Below are positions 36,995 to 48,790 of a stretch of 64,000 nucleotides of DNA, piece after piece. This DNA is from Absidia repens (lineage: Eukaryota > Mucoromycota > Mucoromycetes > Mucorales > Cunninghamellaceae). Numbering within the stretch: position 1 is the stretch's first letter; the number at the start of each line of letters is the position of its first letter. A program made the translations under genes and the position numbers. The notes under the pieces are model-generated. The model made no database searches. It saw only the letters and a list, made by a program, of their open reading frames with translations, and had not been told where the DNA came from. Location: the NCBI GenBank assembly GCA_002105175.1, contig MCGE01000023.1:248001-312000 (forward strand), in the 5' to 3' direction.

Positions 36995-39546
36995 CTAAGG
37001 TTGAAGGGCTTGTTGTTGGTCAGTGGAATCAAACAAAATTTCGTTCATGTTTGAGGAAATGGGGTCCAAAGGCGGGGTAGTTACTAAGGGTGGTCGTTTA
37101 GAGTTAGCGTTGGCTGCTAAGGAAGAGGCTCGCCTGGTTCCAAATGAAGGGCGAAGGGTATGCAAAGAGCCCCGACGAGTTGTTGGTGTAGATAAAGATT
37201 CTTTTTCGTGATGATGTGCAGTCGTTGGTTTTGTTGGTGGTGGGGATACCAAGGGAATAGCGACATTTGATTCTAATGATTTGATGACGGTGGAAATAGG
37301 GCCAGTTAGCTGGTCAGGCGCCCATGTGTCTTTCTCTTCCGGTGCCGCTGTCACTGATTCTGAGGATGCAGGTTGTTGCTGCTTTGTACGTTCATGTTTT
37401 CCTCGATGTTGAAAATTTTCCAGGTGTAATAGTGCCTCTGCTGCTGTTGCTGGATGATGTGCACCTGGGCGCTGATCAATCAAAGCACCACTGAATATTA
37501 AGTTGATTTCTTCCAATGATCGACCCTAGATAATAAATTAGAAACAAAATTGTCAGCTTCATTCTTTCTTTGGCTTTGCAGTTCTTACCCTCGTTTCAGG
37601 ATAATATCGATGGACCACCCACGCCATGATGAGACAAATGCAACCAAAGAATAAATACGTTCCCCAAAGCATGCCCATAAACATAAAAGGAGCCACTAAT
37701 GTCACCACCAAGTTGAAAAAATAACTAGCGGAAGTTGTCACTCCCATTGCATTTCCACGTATTATTTGTGGATAAATTTCGGCAGGATCTAACCAAAAAA
37801 AAAAAAAAAAAAAAAAAAAAAGAAAACGGTTAGTCTATGCACATAAGTGATTTCATTTCAAACTTACAAATCCAACCCACAGGACCCCAGGATAGTGCAA
37901 AAAACGCGATAAATACACATAGAAAAACCAAGATGGTATACATAGGGGCTTTGTTATCACCACTCATGGGCGTGAAGACTGTTCCAATATATCGATGAAG
38001 TGAGCTTGATGCCATGGTATTATCGTATATAGAGGAGAGAATAGCCACAACGATCATTGAAAGTGCCATCGCCAGGGCTCCAATAACCAGTATCCTTCTT
38101 CGGTCCCACCGGTCAATCTACAAGAGAAAATTGAACCATTAGCTGTTATTCATCTAATCTAGGATCATACATTTCTAAATTTTACTTACAAACCAGAAAC
38201 AGGGAAGAGTTCCCAAAAAGTTCACCACACCAACAATACCATTTCCAACTAAGAGAAGATGAATATGAATGAATATTACAGTTTATAGTTTTCTGATAAA
38301 TAAATAAAATCAAGAGAGAAATACTTACTGAGAACAGCAGTGGGACGATCCATGACACCAGAAGCTTCCACAATATGAGGGATATAGAATCTAAATATAA
38401 AAGAAAGTATCAGTATCATAATTATCATCACAACTTGACATTTCTTAATATTAACTTACAAAATAGCATTTATCCCTGATAACTGTGTAAAGATATGAAT
38501 ACCCATACCAAGCAATGTGCGAGTCAAATTGTTTTCGGTACCGGTTGACCATAATGCCAGAAAAGATTTCCGAGTATAACGTTTATCGAACCCCACATCT
38601 TGTCGCACGCCTGTGAATTCCATTTGCAAGTTGAGATCGTCCTTTCTTCCATCGCTGCGTAATAATGCCATAATTTCTAATGCCTCGTCGTATCGGTTTC
38701 GGTAGATGAGCCAACGAGGGCTTTCGGGAATCAGATGCAGTCCTAAGAGTAGTAAGCCGCCAGGAACCAGTTGAAAAGCAATAGGAAGGACCCAAGATAT
38801 ATCATCTGATTGCTTCATATAAGTACCATAGGAAATCCAATAGGCGATGGTTGTTCCCAAAGTCGCACCCATTTGATATAGCGTTATCAACTGTCCACGA
38901 TTGCCTGGCCTTGCGATTTCGCTTTGGTCTATTTTATAAATAAATAATGATAATAAAGTGTCAGAACAGAACGAACTACCTAATGTTCTGTGCGTCATGA
39001 TCTTCCTTTTTCTTTTTTGACAACTTACATAAAGGCACCAGCATGCTAAAGACACTGTCAAAAATAAAGTAAAATATAACGTAAGTCAGGTTTCATATAT
39101 CATGTATATAAATGTCTATGTATGTATATCTTACCCAACACCCAAGCCAGTGACGATCCTACCGATCAGAAAGGATACCAAGTTTGGTCCCGCTATTTCG
39201 ATAATACATCCCAAAACATTGAGTATTGCCCCGATATAAAACAATCGCTTTCGACCCTGCCCAACATAAGAACAATGAATACATTTGTTTGTTCATCCTT
39301 ATATATATGACTTACCAAACGATCGGCTACAAATCCAGATACCTAAAAGACAACATGAATATATGGAAAGTTCAAAAAATAAGTCGTTGATATCACTTAC
39401 AAATGAGGCAACAAATGCAGTGGCCAAAGACACTGTGATTGCAGCAGTGCTCGCAGAGCTATTAGCTTCGCCCAATTGGTACTTTTGAATAAATGGAGGC
39501 ATCACGAGACAGGAAGAGATCACACCGCTATCATAACTAAAAGCGC

Positions 39547-39592
<46 letters not shown>

Positions 39593-39997
39593 TCAGATAG
39601 AGAGCGCATGCATAATGTCCATTTCGACAGATATTCAAGTATTAGAGCCTTACCCATACTTGTTTTTTCGAAATAAACAAAGAAAAAGACACAAGGGCAA
39701 ATATACGCAAGCCAGTACATATAAAACACACAAAAAACAAAAAGGTTCTAGTCAGCCATTTCATACAGTCATACAATCCCTTCTGAAAATACCCCCCTTA
39801 CCCATGACAATACCACTTTCTTGTAGCCTTCTCTCATTCTTTTTTACTTTACCATAAATCCGCCAAGCGATACGAAACTAGAAGCAAAAGAATTAAAAAT
39901 GGTTAGTAAAAAGATTACACATTTAAAAAAATTTTGAGGACCAAGCATCTTACCTGCATGTCAAATATATTCTTGCTTGAGAAGTGATCAGTCGCAT
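36995..39997 (-). CDS. MFS sugar transporter with long C-terminal tail
   Basis: Thirteen exons in frame (39997-39954, 39877-39853, 39658-39654, 39536-39401, 39342-39316, 39256-39135, 39055-39030, 38928-38460, 38390-38329, 38248-38190, 38117-37868, 37788-37589, 37525-36995) give 651 residues. Sugar-porter signatures: SLGGFM then GYDSGVISS, ADRLGRKRLFYIG, VGVFSMLVPLYQSEIARP, PESPRWLIYR, QLSGINAILFYIPH, GPVGWIYPAEIYP and YPETRGRSLEEI. Twelve membrane helices are expected in the plasma membrane. The third exon, only TATGG, is my inference; without it frame and motif are lost. Exons of 25, 27 and 26 nt are also present. The tail after the last helix is about 160 residues, rich in Ser/Pro/Arg (RRGSLHTLRPSFGTRRASS). 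That resembles the extended tails of sugar sensors, but function is not shown. Confidence 0.9.
39548..39590. repeat. Homopolymer tract A43 in a transporter intron
   Basis: 43 adenines on the plus strand; on the gene's sense strand this is an extended T tract 11 bases before the acceptor AG. Confidence 0.95.
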
Positions 39998-40327
39998 AGG
40001 CCGCTTCTTGATGGCGAAAAGTCGGTGCAGGGTAGCAAGCAAGGGTTGTGTATATGAGGCTAAGTGAATGTGAGAGTAGGTATCTAACAAGAGAGAAAAG
40101 TTGTGTTCCGAGAGTGTAAGGTGGGCTTTTATTTGTTAATGCTACTAATAATGTAATATGATAATAAAAAGAGTGTAGAAGGAATATACATATAATAAAA
40201 GGGTGTGGTATATATAAAGGGAAAGAAAGAAAAGAAAAAAAAAAAAAAAAAAAAAAAAAGCAAAAGGGGAAAAGGGGGAAAACGTGGTGGATCCAACCAT
40301 TTTTGAGTTTCAAACTCAATCTAGCCA
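39998..40327. other. 5' flank of the transporter gene
   Basis: The spacer separates two minus-strand genes. It contains 22 adenines near 40238-40259 (T-rich on the sense strand). The minus-strand frame across it is open but Phe-rich and lacks a credible start. Confidence 0.5.
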
Positions 40328-41613
40328 TCACTCAAACCAATACCATCCATGATGCTGATAAAGATGGTTCATCATCTATGAAAATACAAATATAAATATA
40401 AATATAAAAGGTGTGGTAGATATTACCAAGGAATAGTGGTTTTATATATATATATATAATCATGTCTTACCTTGAGTCTAAATTTTGTATCTGTCTGGAC
40501 TCTATAACGGTCAGGCATCAACCATTCGGGAGGGGATACAGAAGCTGGGTCACTTTCTGGGCCATGTTCCACGCCATCATCAGCTTGTTGTTCTTGCCTT
40601 GCCACTTGTTCGGGTGTTGGGTGAGTTTCCATCCAATCATTCATTGTATCTAGATAGTTCCATAACTGTTCCCCAGCATGAGACACCGACATGCACATCA
40701 TATCCACATCCACAGGCCGATCTGATGCAGTACATAACAATAGTAGTCCTTCCGCGTTGCCAGATACCAATGATTCCCGTACACATTCTTCAAATGTCCC
40801 ATCCAGATTTGATTCTATATAAAGACTTGTAATGTCGAAGAGCATACCAAAGAACCTGGCAAATTGGAAACATACTTTACGTCGTTGTAGAAACATTTGT
40901 TGAAGAGAAGAGGATGAAGATGACAACAAGGATAGAGTTGGTAATAAAGTCGATGTCCAAGAAATTCCCATCATATCAGCCATAGGGACTTTTATTGAGA
41001 TCCATTCATTGACCATCGCACAGTGTTGTCGCCAAATCCAAGTATAATCACGCGGTAAGAATGGAGCCAATGGATGTTTCGTACTTCGTCTTCGATATTT
41101 CTAAAAGACAAATGTATATTAGTCTTTATCCTTAATTGTATCATCCTCTTCCCTTCCACTATATCTTACAGGATCATGTAAGCCACGAATACTTGCAGTA
41201 TGTAAATAACAATGTCGAATATCCAAGCAAAGAGCAGCATAATCCCGGTCAAGATCACGATCTAAGGACGGACAAAGAACCCGCTGCACTACTAGATTTT
41301 GTAAGATATCCAAAAGCTGAGTAAACTTGGCCCTTTGTTCGAATTTGGAGCATTGTTGGACATGATGGCATAGTAAATGCAAAAGCTGTTGAGCTATATC
41401 ACGACGTACATCTTGTTTCTGTCGCTCTATATTTGACCAGGATTCATAATGCCGTAGCAGGCTAGCAACATTATAATGGAACCGATAATGTTGTTGAAGG
41501 TATGGCGTCACCATTGCTTCCATCTGTCCAATAGATAGTATAGTAGTGATGTCATCATATTCTAAATAGTTTAATATCGTCCATAGTAATTCGGTCGGTA
41601 ATTCATGAAGCAT
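40328..41613 (-). CDS. F-box protein
   Basis: Three exons (41613-41170, 41100-40471, 40375-40328) give 373 residues in frame. The N-terminus is an F-box: MLHELPTELLWTILNYLEYD, with the Leu-Pro and Ile/Leu pattern that binds Skp1. The rest is helical with no repeats I can identify, a Ser run near 190-200 (LLSSSSSSLQQM) and an acidic linker near 330. Such proteins are substrate adaptors of SCF ubiquitin ligases; the substrate is unknown. The final exon is tiny and ends GWYWFE. Confidence 0.85.
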
Positions 41614-41843
41614 GAGATGATAATATAATAAAGTATGGAGAAGGGAAAAAAAAAAAAAAAAAAAAGGAAGGGAGCATTTGCACATTACTTCATGGCGGGA
41701 TTTAAAATAAAAGTCTGCAAATCTTTTCTTTATTTTTGTCTTCATCGTAAAAATGTCTACGTTGAGCCATCCCTATTAACAAACAAACATTACAATATTG
41801 TTATTCCTTTAGGGAAACATCTTCAACACACAAGGGGTGGTCT

Positions 41844-42116
41844 CTATTTATTTGTACAAAATGCAACTGAGTAGAAACCAAGAACTCTGACAGCAAGTAA
41901 ATAAGGGGGGACCAACTTACGGTATGACATCAGAATAGGTTGAATGTATTTGATGTGGAATGTCACCCATTTAGCTTTGTCTTTTCTTCTGATAGAAACA
42001 ACGGTATACAAATATTCTTGCTCTCTCACTCTTTCTCTCATGGACTTGGCTTGTTTATACTTTGGGCAAGGCCTGCATATATATTGACGAAAATTATGCG
42101 ATGGTGTCACAGTCAT
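41844..42116 (-). CDS. Possible small protein, two exons
   Basis: An ATG at 42116 opens a basic ORF with a CxxC motif (QYICRPCPKYKQAK) and a Lys/Arg-rich middle. A GTAAGT donor at 41920 and acceptor at 41868-41867 give a spliced product of 72 residues ending LAFCTNK; unspliced, the frame runs to 90 residues. It lies just upstream of a decayed plus-strand gene and may be part of a larger broken gene. Family unknown. Confidence 0.35.
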   Translation of the reverse strand: MTVTPSHNFRQYICRPCPKYKQAKSMRERVREQEYLYTVVSIRRKDKAKWVTFHIKYIQPILMSYRKLVPPYLLAVRVLGFYSVAFCTNK

Positions 42117-42202
42117 TGAGATGTTACTGACAGCTTAGGTAGGATATATACAAGCATTATTTTTATCTCTGTCAGATGTGGTACTAATTCTATATGTCGT
42201 TT

Positions 42203-43583
42203 ATGCCTTCCGGGATTCGCCTGCCAAATTATACCATAGGCGCAAAATCATTGGAACAATCGCTCATGAATGCATTGGATCTTGTGACAGGAACAAATGG
42301 AACATAGGTATATGATATTGAACATGAATTGGTTAGCTCTATTATTCATATGCTAATTATTACTTTGGATAGGATTTTACTCCTCTTGGTGATGATACTT
42401 TCGAAACGCGCGGAATGTAATTAGACAATAGAGTGATTATAAAGCCTTTCATATACTCATCTTGTTTTCCTTTAGCGAAGCTGAAATTATGTTTGGAGAT
42501 TTTGGAAGTCAATGGCTTGTTTTTGACTATCTCTCATCTGCCTCTTTCCTCGGGACGTCCTCATTTACGCTTCCGTGTGTCCTTTTCGGTTTGCCCTTTT
42601 CCAGCCATATATCAGTGTCATCTATGCGTACTGGCTGATCATTGGCATCAACATATAGTGTTGGAAAGGTAACAGACCATATGTACTATAGGGACAATAT
42701 GAACCAGGATCACTAAACGCACCTTTTTTTCATGTTATAACTCTCATATACCTACAACAAATACCACAATCAATAACAACATCAACAGTAGGTCCATTAT
42801 CAGCACCAGCGTTTAGACCATTATCTATGGCAAATGCTGATCCAATGCTATTCAGATAATAGAAGAAGATCGGGAAAAGCAATTACGCTGGAAACGAAAT
42901 GGGTCATGTCCTGAGTGAAATGCGAATGGCATGATCCAGCAACAAAACTCCGACAGCATCAACCTTATTCAACCTTGGAAAAAAATGTGTTTGTGCTGTG
43001 AGGAACCATCCTATCCTACCAAAACAAAATTGTCGATCATACTATTACAGCAACAGCAGTAACGTGGCATCAATTTACAAGTGACTCTTCTTTCGATCTA
43101 GCCATTCATTTACGGCGCAACGACGTTTTCTCAATCCGCTAACACCATTATTATCAGCAACAAATAAACAACTTATACATCCACCCACCATATCAACCAA
43201 TAGCACAACCGATAAAAGCCAAATCTCGTAACTGGATCAACAAGCAACATCTTTAAAGATAATGGACTTGGTTTCTAGGGCATGCTATCATACAAAACGA
43301 ATCACACACTATACGCTTGATCATTGGTCAGGGTCTCTTGTTACTTCGGCTGTCTATTCATGTGGAAAAATGGTCTCGTGGTTTGAACATTAGCAAGCAG
43401 GTAAAACGCCCTATCCTTTCTTCCAGTTGTAAAAGCAATTATACTGAATTATTTATCGATATTTTTTTAGCCTTGAAGCATCGAATATTTCCAAAAATCT
43501 TGACACTATCTCCTCAATTTTCTCCAATCAGAAATAATAACCCATGGGAACGTCTTTGGAAACAAAAAGAAATACTACTTTGA
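42203..43583 (+). pseudogene. Decayed multi-exon gene of unknown family
   Basis: The plus strand reads as protein through several exon-like blocks with good splice sites, but stop codons recur inside them. The blocks start MPSGIRLPNYTIGAKSLEQ, then DFTPLGDDTFETRG, a block with VCPFPAIYQCHLCVLADHWH, VGPLSAPAFRPLSMANAD, and a long single-frame run with at least three stops: PATKLRQHQPYSTLEKN, IVDHTITATAVTWHQFTSD, SSFDLAIHLRRNDVFSI, PPYQPIAQPIKAKSRNW. It ends in NNNPWERLWKQKEILL at a TGA. Near-neutral decay of one gene by point mutations fits; a retained function is unlikely. I do not recognise the family. Confidence 0.55.
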
Positions 43584-44228
43584 ATCGCATGCATGAAACA
43601 ACTGCAAATTCATATGCTGTATGCACTGGTATTTTCTTTTTTTTGCTGGTTATAATAGTATTAGTATAGTGACATTTTATATTTTGATTGTAGTTTATAT
43701 ATTGTTTTTTATCTCATTATCGAACAATAAAGAATCATTATGCTTATCATACATTGTCTTTGCGCTTTCAATAGGTGAATTTACTACGTCTTGCCAGCTT
43801 TTTTTATTTTCACACTGCATGAAATAAAAAAGAATAGCAACAATATTAATTTATATGAATGATCTGTAATGAAAAGCACCCAATGTGATATAAATCTGTT
43901 GCATATGTGTGTGCTTAGAATATAGCACTAAAAATCTCCCCTTTTTTTTTTTTTTTTCTCTCCATGGAGCACGCGATCGGCTGTTAAAGAATTTGGTTTC
44001 TTTCAAGCACGTATTTTGATTGGTAAAAAATCAGTTGAGTGCATGCGGTCATTGAATTTTACCATTTCAATTTTTTTTTTCTCCCCAAATTTTCTATTTA
44101 ATCATTCGGCCTTTTTAGTGTCTTCAGTTTTTCTTTCCGTTTCTCTTCACTTTTTCCCTTTTTTTTTCTCACACACTTTATTCATCCTTCTTTTTTTACA
44201 TCACTTCCACATCTTGAAAGATATACAT
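43584..44228. other. 5' flank of the histone H1 gene
   Basis: No gene. Strongly pyrimidine-rich from about 44060 to 44215, a common layout upstream of highly expressed genes in these fungi. Confidence 0.5.
44019..44023 (+). promoter_or_regulatory. CCAAT box (inverted, ATTGG)
   Basis: 'gattggt' about 206 bases before the histone H1 start is an inverted CCAAT box, the usual site of the Hap2/3/5 complex and common in histone promoters. Position and context are suggestive only. Confidence 0.35.
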
Positions 44229-45200
44229 ATGGCTACTACATCAACCTCCGCTGCTAAAGCCAAGACTACCGTCAAGAAGGCTGACCATCCTCCTGTAAGT
44301 TTTTTTTTATTTTTTAGAAACAAAAAACTAGATGAGAAATGTACTGACCTGTATTTATTTATTTTTTTCTTTTTCTCTATAAGTATGAAGATATGATCAA
44401 AGGTAATAAAAAAATGAAATGACAGGAATTTGCTATGTGTTATGATAGCAAAGAAGAAAAGCAGCTACAAAAAATCAGGGCTTTAACGGCTCGGGAATAT
44501 ATACAGTTTACTCAACCATACTTGAACTTTTTTTAGCTGCTGTTCTCGCTTTAAAGGAACGAAGAGGTAGTTCTCGTCCTGCCATCAAGAACTACATTGC
44601 TGCCAATTATTCGGTGACCCGTGGTACACACTTTGACACTCAAATCTCTGCTGCTATCAAGCGTGGATCTCTCAAGGGTATCTTTGCTCTTCCCAAAGGT
44701 AATTAAAACAAATGGTTGAGGAAGGAATTTTTCTCCCTCAAAAAAGAGGGGTATAGGAGGGGGGGGAACTCAAGGACCAGAAAAAGGGGGGTTAGAATGG
44801 CACGCTGTGCAACAGGTCGAAAGAGCTAGTTATATGGGACGCTAACGTATACTCTGTATCTTTGGTAGGTTTCTCTGGTACTGTCAAGTTAGTAAAACCT
44901 GAAAAGAAGTCTGAAGAAAAGAAGAAGGCTGCCCCCAAGAAGGCTGCTGCCCCCAAAAAGGCTGCTGCTCCTAAGAAGACTGCCGCTGCTAAGAAGGCTG
45001 CCGCTACCAAGAAGGCTGCTGCTCCCAAAAAGGCTGCTGCTACCAAGAAGGCTGCTGCTACCAAGAAGACTGCTGCTGCTGCTAAGAAGACTCCCTCCAA
45101 GAAGTCCACTACCTCCAAGGCCAATGTCAAAGCTCCTGCCAAAAAGGCTGCTTCTACCACCAAGCGTGCTGCCCCTGCTAAGCGTACCACCAAGGCATAG
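44229..45200 (+). CDS. Linker histone H1
   Basis: Four exons (44229-44294, 44384-44402, 44537-44698, 44869-45200) give 192 residues in frame. The globular winged-helix domain spans about 20-95: HPPYEDMIKAAVLALKERRG, SSRPAIKNYIAANY, then ISAAIKRGSLKGIFALPKG. The C-terminal half is the basic tail, built of about a dozen AAxKK-type units and ending KRTTKA. It binds nucleosomes and linker DNA. The second exon is only 19 nt. The Ala/Gly-rich minus-strand ORFs over the tail are shadows. Confidence 0.96.
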
Positions 45201-46020
45201 GTGTATTCCCCTCTTCCCTTCCCTAATATCTTCTATCATTTGATCGCATCAGAGCAAATATCATCTTTTATTTTATTTTTTATTATCATTATTATTTACC
45301 ATATGATTCCACTTCTCATCTTCCCCATCCCCAACCCTTCACACATTTATATATATAGTATATAGTATATCTGTTTTAAAAATTGGATTGATTGCTTAGG
45401 TCATGTTTTATTTTGTTGAATCTCTCTTCCCCTCCCCCTCCCCCTTTTTTTTTATTCTGTACAGTCAATAAACAATAAAATATTTTTACAAACTCCAAAA
45501 GGAAAAAACACGGGTCTTGGAATAGTAGTGTATTTCTTTATTTGGGTTGGGTTATACATAGGCGCGTTTTTTTTTCACGGTTACAAAATGGTCAATGAAT
45601 CGGAGCTTTGTGGATCATTTTGTTACCGCGCTTAGGTTTTTCCTTTTCTTTTTTTAGTAGGCGCGACATAAAAAAAAAAGGGCTGCAAAATCACAGGCGC
45701 GACAAGATTATACTGTATGCCTATTTTTAAAATATTATTGTTACTGAACAGACCGTGCCCTTTTCTTCATCATCAAACAACACTTTCACCCAAAAATTAA
45801 TTCGTCTGTTCTTTTTTTTTTTATCATTAATGCACAGCTAACAAAAACATTCACTGCATCCGCACACAAAGACATATAACCACACAGACAATTGATATGA
45901 TGATGATGATCCCAATTTTTTTTATTTGATATCGACATAAAAAAAGCAAACTTCATGATTTAAACTAAGCTACATACTAACTCTACTATATTGTACATTC
46001 CTCACAAATACACCTAGTTT
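45201..46020. other. Convergent 3' region with GGCGCG motifs
   Basis: Between H1 and ribose-5-phosphate isomerase, which converge. 'aggcgcg' occurs at 45561, 45659 and 45696, twice followed by 'ac'. An aataaa site at 45475 may serve H1. No gene seen. Confidence 0.5.
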
Positions 46021-47097
46021 TTATGCTGATAAGGTAGACACAGATCCATCACCTTCACCAAAGTAAGCCATCTGTGCCATGCCACAGAACAAGCCCACTT
46101 CGTAAACACCAGTCAATAATTTGATTTCGCGCAAAAGGTCCAGGGGTCGGTCGATAGCACCAAAATGAGCATCAATAACAAAGTTACCATTATCAGTTAC
46201 CACTGGTCCCGCCTTGTTGATTGCCTGATATATAAAAACGTAGTGTTAGTTGAACAATTATGTGATACACAGTCAAACTTTATCATTATCCCTTACCATA
46301 CGAAGTTTGGAATCAATAGGTTTGATGGATAATTTGGAGTCAATGGAGCGCATCACTAGTTTGTAAGCCATGGGAACCACTTCAATTGGAATACCCTTTA
46401 CCCACTACACGCATAAATAAGAGAGAAAGAGAACAGTTAAGTACATAGTGTCGACATTTTTCTATTGATTATGCTGATAACCTACCTCCACACCGAGATT
46501 GGATGACTTTTTACGATAGTCTATAACAAAAAAAAAAAAAAAGCGTACCAGAAATAGGTTGAGTGTGTCAAATCACTGATACCTTTATAGTCCCCCATAC
46601 GTCAATTTCTCCATTGATCTTACCAGCAACAATCACAAATTTTTTGGCGGCTTCAGCCACCACTTTCTCTTGGAATTGACAAGCACCTCCACCTTTGATG
46701 GCATTCAATTGAGGATCCACTTCATCAGCACCATCAATAGTTACATCGATTTCCGGGTATCTAAAAAAAGAATACAAAGCAAAAGGTCAATAAAACGATT
46801 TTTGCAATAAAAAAAAAACACTAGTTCAATATGAGTTAGGAAGAGGGGGTGAGGGGCAACATACTGTTCAATACTACCAAGAGTGAGTCCACCTTCAATG
46901 ATAAGCAATTTACTTTGGAAGCTGGTGGGAATGTAGATCAAATGTTTGAGTTCAGGTTTCTGTAAAATACGTTCGACCACATACACCACGGTTGAGCCAG
47001 ACCCAATGCCAATGACTTTGCAGTCAGCCGTGATATGTTCATCCACAGCAGCGTAGGCCGCTAGTTTTTTGCCGGTTTCAATAGGATTCGAAGACAT
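46021..47097 (-). CDS. RKI1: Ribose-5-phosphate isomerase A
   Basis: Five exons (47097-46865, 46760-46624, 46520-46486, 46404-46297, 46224-46021) give 238 residues in frame. The RpiA motifs are clear: [17 protein letters not shown] (phosphate loop), [30 protein letters not shown] with the catalytic Asp pair, and [13 protein letters not shown]. It interconverts ribose-5-phosphate and ribulose-5-phosphate in the non-oxidative pentose phosphate pathway, in the cytosol. Exon 2 must end at 46624 (GTAAGA donor); reading on to a later donor breaks the KFVIVADYRKKS motif. Exon 3 is 35 nt. Confidence 0.96.
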
Positions 47098-48120
47098 TGA
47101 GAATTAATAGAAATATGAAAAAGTGCGGGGTAAAACGTTAGAAAAAAAGAAAGTAGACAAGGGTGGGTGCGGATTTTTTATGGACAACTTTAAAAGAAAA
47201 AATTCAGAAAACCCAGTCAAGCATTGGCCAATCAGCTAAATAGATCGGGTCTTCCTATTTTTGGAGATTACGCTGAATCAAAGAATCGGTTTTATTACAA
47301 AATGTATATTTACATAAAATAACCAAGTAAAACAAAACATTCAAAGGACTATATTTTGATTTATTCCCAGAGTCGTAGGTATTGGGGGGGAAAATCTTGA
47401 TCTATAAAGTGAAAACACATCAATTGTATGTATGTTGAATATAGTATGCTCGCTTATCGATAGGGAATATATTTTGTTAGCGTATCTTGGCATGACCTGG
47501 GAAACGCGCAGTAACACATGATAATTTATTTATGATAAGTGAATATCACTGCAGGACCCACTACAAATATGAGCACTATTTAATCATAATAGCTAGTCTT
47601 CTCCTATGCTGGCACTCATTTAATTCAGGTGCCAAATACTCGTTTTTAACTCCTTTTTTTTTTGGGGGGGGAGGAGTTACTAGTAAAGTCGGTCGATGTT
47701 TGGCACTTTTGGTTGGAAGGCTTTGAAATTGAAATGATCCTAGACAGGTTTTTTTTTTTTAGAAAAATGGCTGGGTTAATATTAAACGAAGAAATTTTGA
47801 TTCTGCTTTGCATAATCTATGTATGTTAAAAGAATTGGAGGCAGTTGCATCATATAAACATATAAATATATATATATCACATTCACTATCACCCAATATA
47901 AACAAAATTATATGGACGTATTTGATGGGCAGTTTTATTATTTTCAAGTATCCACCACTGACCATCGGACGATGGAGGTACATTATAACTTGCTCACAAG
48001 GATGGTCAGCTAACGAAACGATGTTGGTTGTTCAGAAATTCTCATAGTCGTATATGTCATAGTATTTATTTCGTGCCTTATAAAAAAAAAAAAAAAAGAG
48101 CGACAGAGATTGTCAATACC
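47098..48120. other. Gene-poor upstream region
   Basis: After the CCAAT palindrome nothing gene-like is seen. ORFs near 47532-48047 have no splice or family support. A G run follows a T run at 47648-47671. Confidence 0.45.
47223..47232. promoter_or_regulatory. Palindromic CCAAT site
   Basis: 'attggccaat' lies about 126 bases upstream of the ribose-5-phosphate isomerase start and reads as a CCAAT box on both strands, a likely Hap-complex site. Confidence 0.45.
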
Positions 48121-48790
48121 ACATGGGTCTGATAGTACAGATTGGTGGGTAAAATAAAAAGAAGTATTTTATTAGAGTCTAAGCGGTAACTGCGAAGTCA
48201 ACAGCATTCAGGAGATCTAATGAAGCTGACATGAAGGAGACTAGTAGGGGACCTGGAGAATGGTCAGCACTAATCTATGGGAATAATTGTAAAATGAGAT
48301 TTAATATATTGTACATAGCATGAGAATGACTAAACGGATATATGTTGTTATGAGGCACACAACGACCAACTCTGATCAAAGGGATGGCGAAGGTGGTAAA
48401 AAAAGAAATCTATGGCACAAGACATGAGAGAGACTAATGAGGCATTTTTCATTAAAGTATGTAAAAAGAGACATATTTTATTCAGATATAAATGCAAACT
48501 ATGGACGAACCAATATTAAACTAAGCCAATGGAGACTCCAAAAAGCTAAACTAATGGTGATCCCGAATCCTGAATCCAAAAGGAAAGGGTTTCCCCATGC
48601 ATCTTGCAATCCCTGGTCTGGAAACTCTTCTAAACTAGTCCTGACACTAATCTAAGCCCACTACAGCCTCAAAAACATCAAAATGGTGAAGAAGAAAAAG
48701 AAAATGGAAAGAAAGAGAGAGAGAGGGAAAAAAAGCAGGTGTAAATAAAATACACGTGGTCGGAATTTGAAAAATGTGGCCCCGTTTTGC
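48121..48790 (+). repeat. Dispersed repeat, copy E
   Basis: Lacks a clear left end, but carries 'acatgggtctgatagtac', 'acatgagagagactaatgag', 'taaaaagagacatatttta', conserved core at 48587-48626, purine-rich tract at 48691-48740 and terminal 'cacgtggtcggaatttgaa' at 48753-48771. Its core stem differs from the others at paired positions, keeping the hairpin. Same orientation. Confidence 0.75.

Noticed and set aside
3692..43583. RIP (repeat-induced point mutation) as the cause of the stop codons
   Set aside because: Stop codons at Gln or Trp positions arise by common transitions anyway. The repeats themselves show no clear C-to-T bias by eye, and RIP is not established in this group.
44792..45239. 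Long Ala/Gly/Ser-rich minus-strand ORFs over the histone H1 tail
   Set aside because: They mirror the Lys/Ala codon repeats of the H1 tail on the opposite strand and have no start or splice context of their own.
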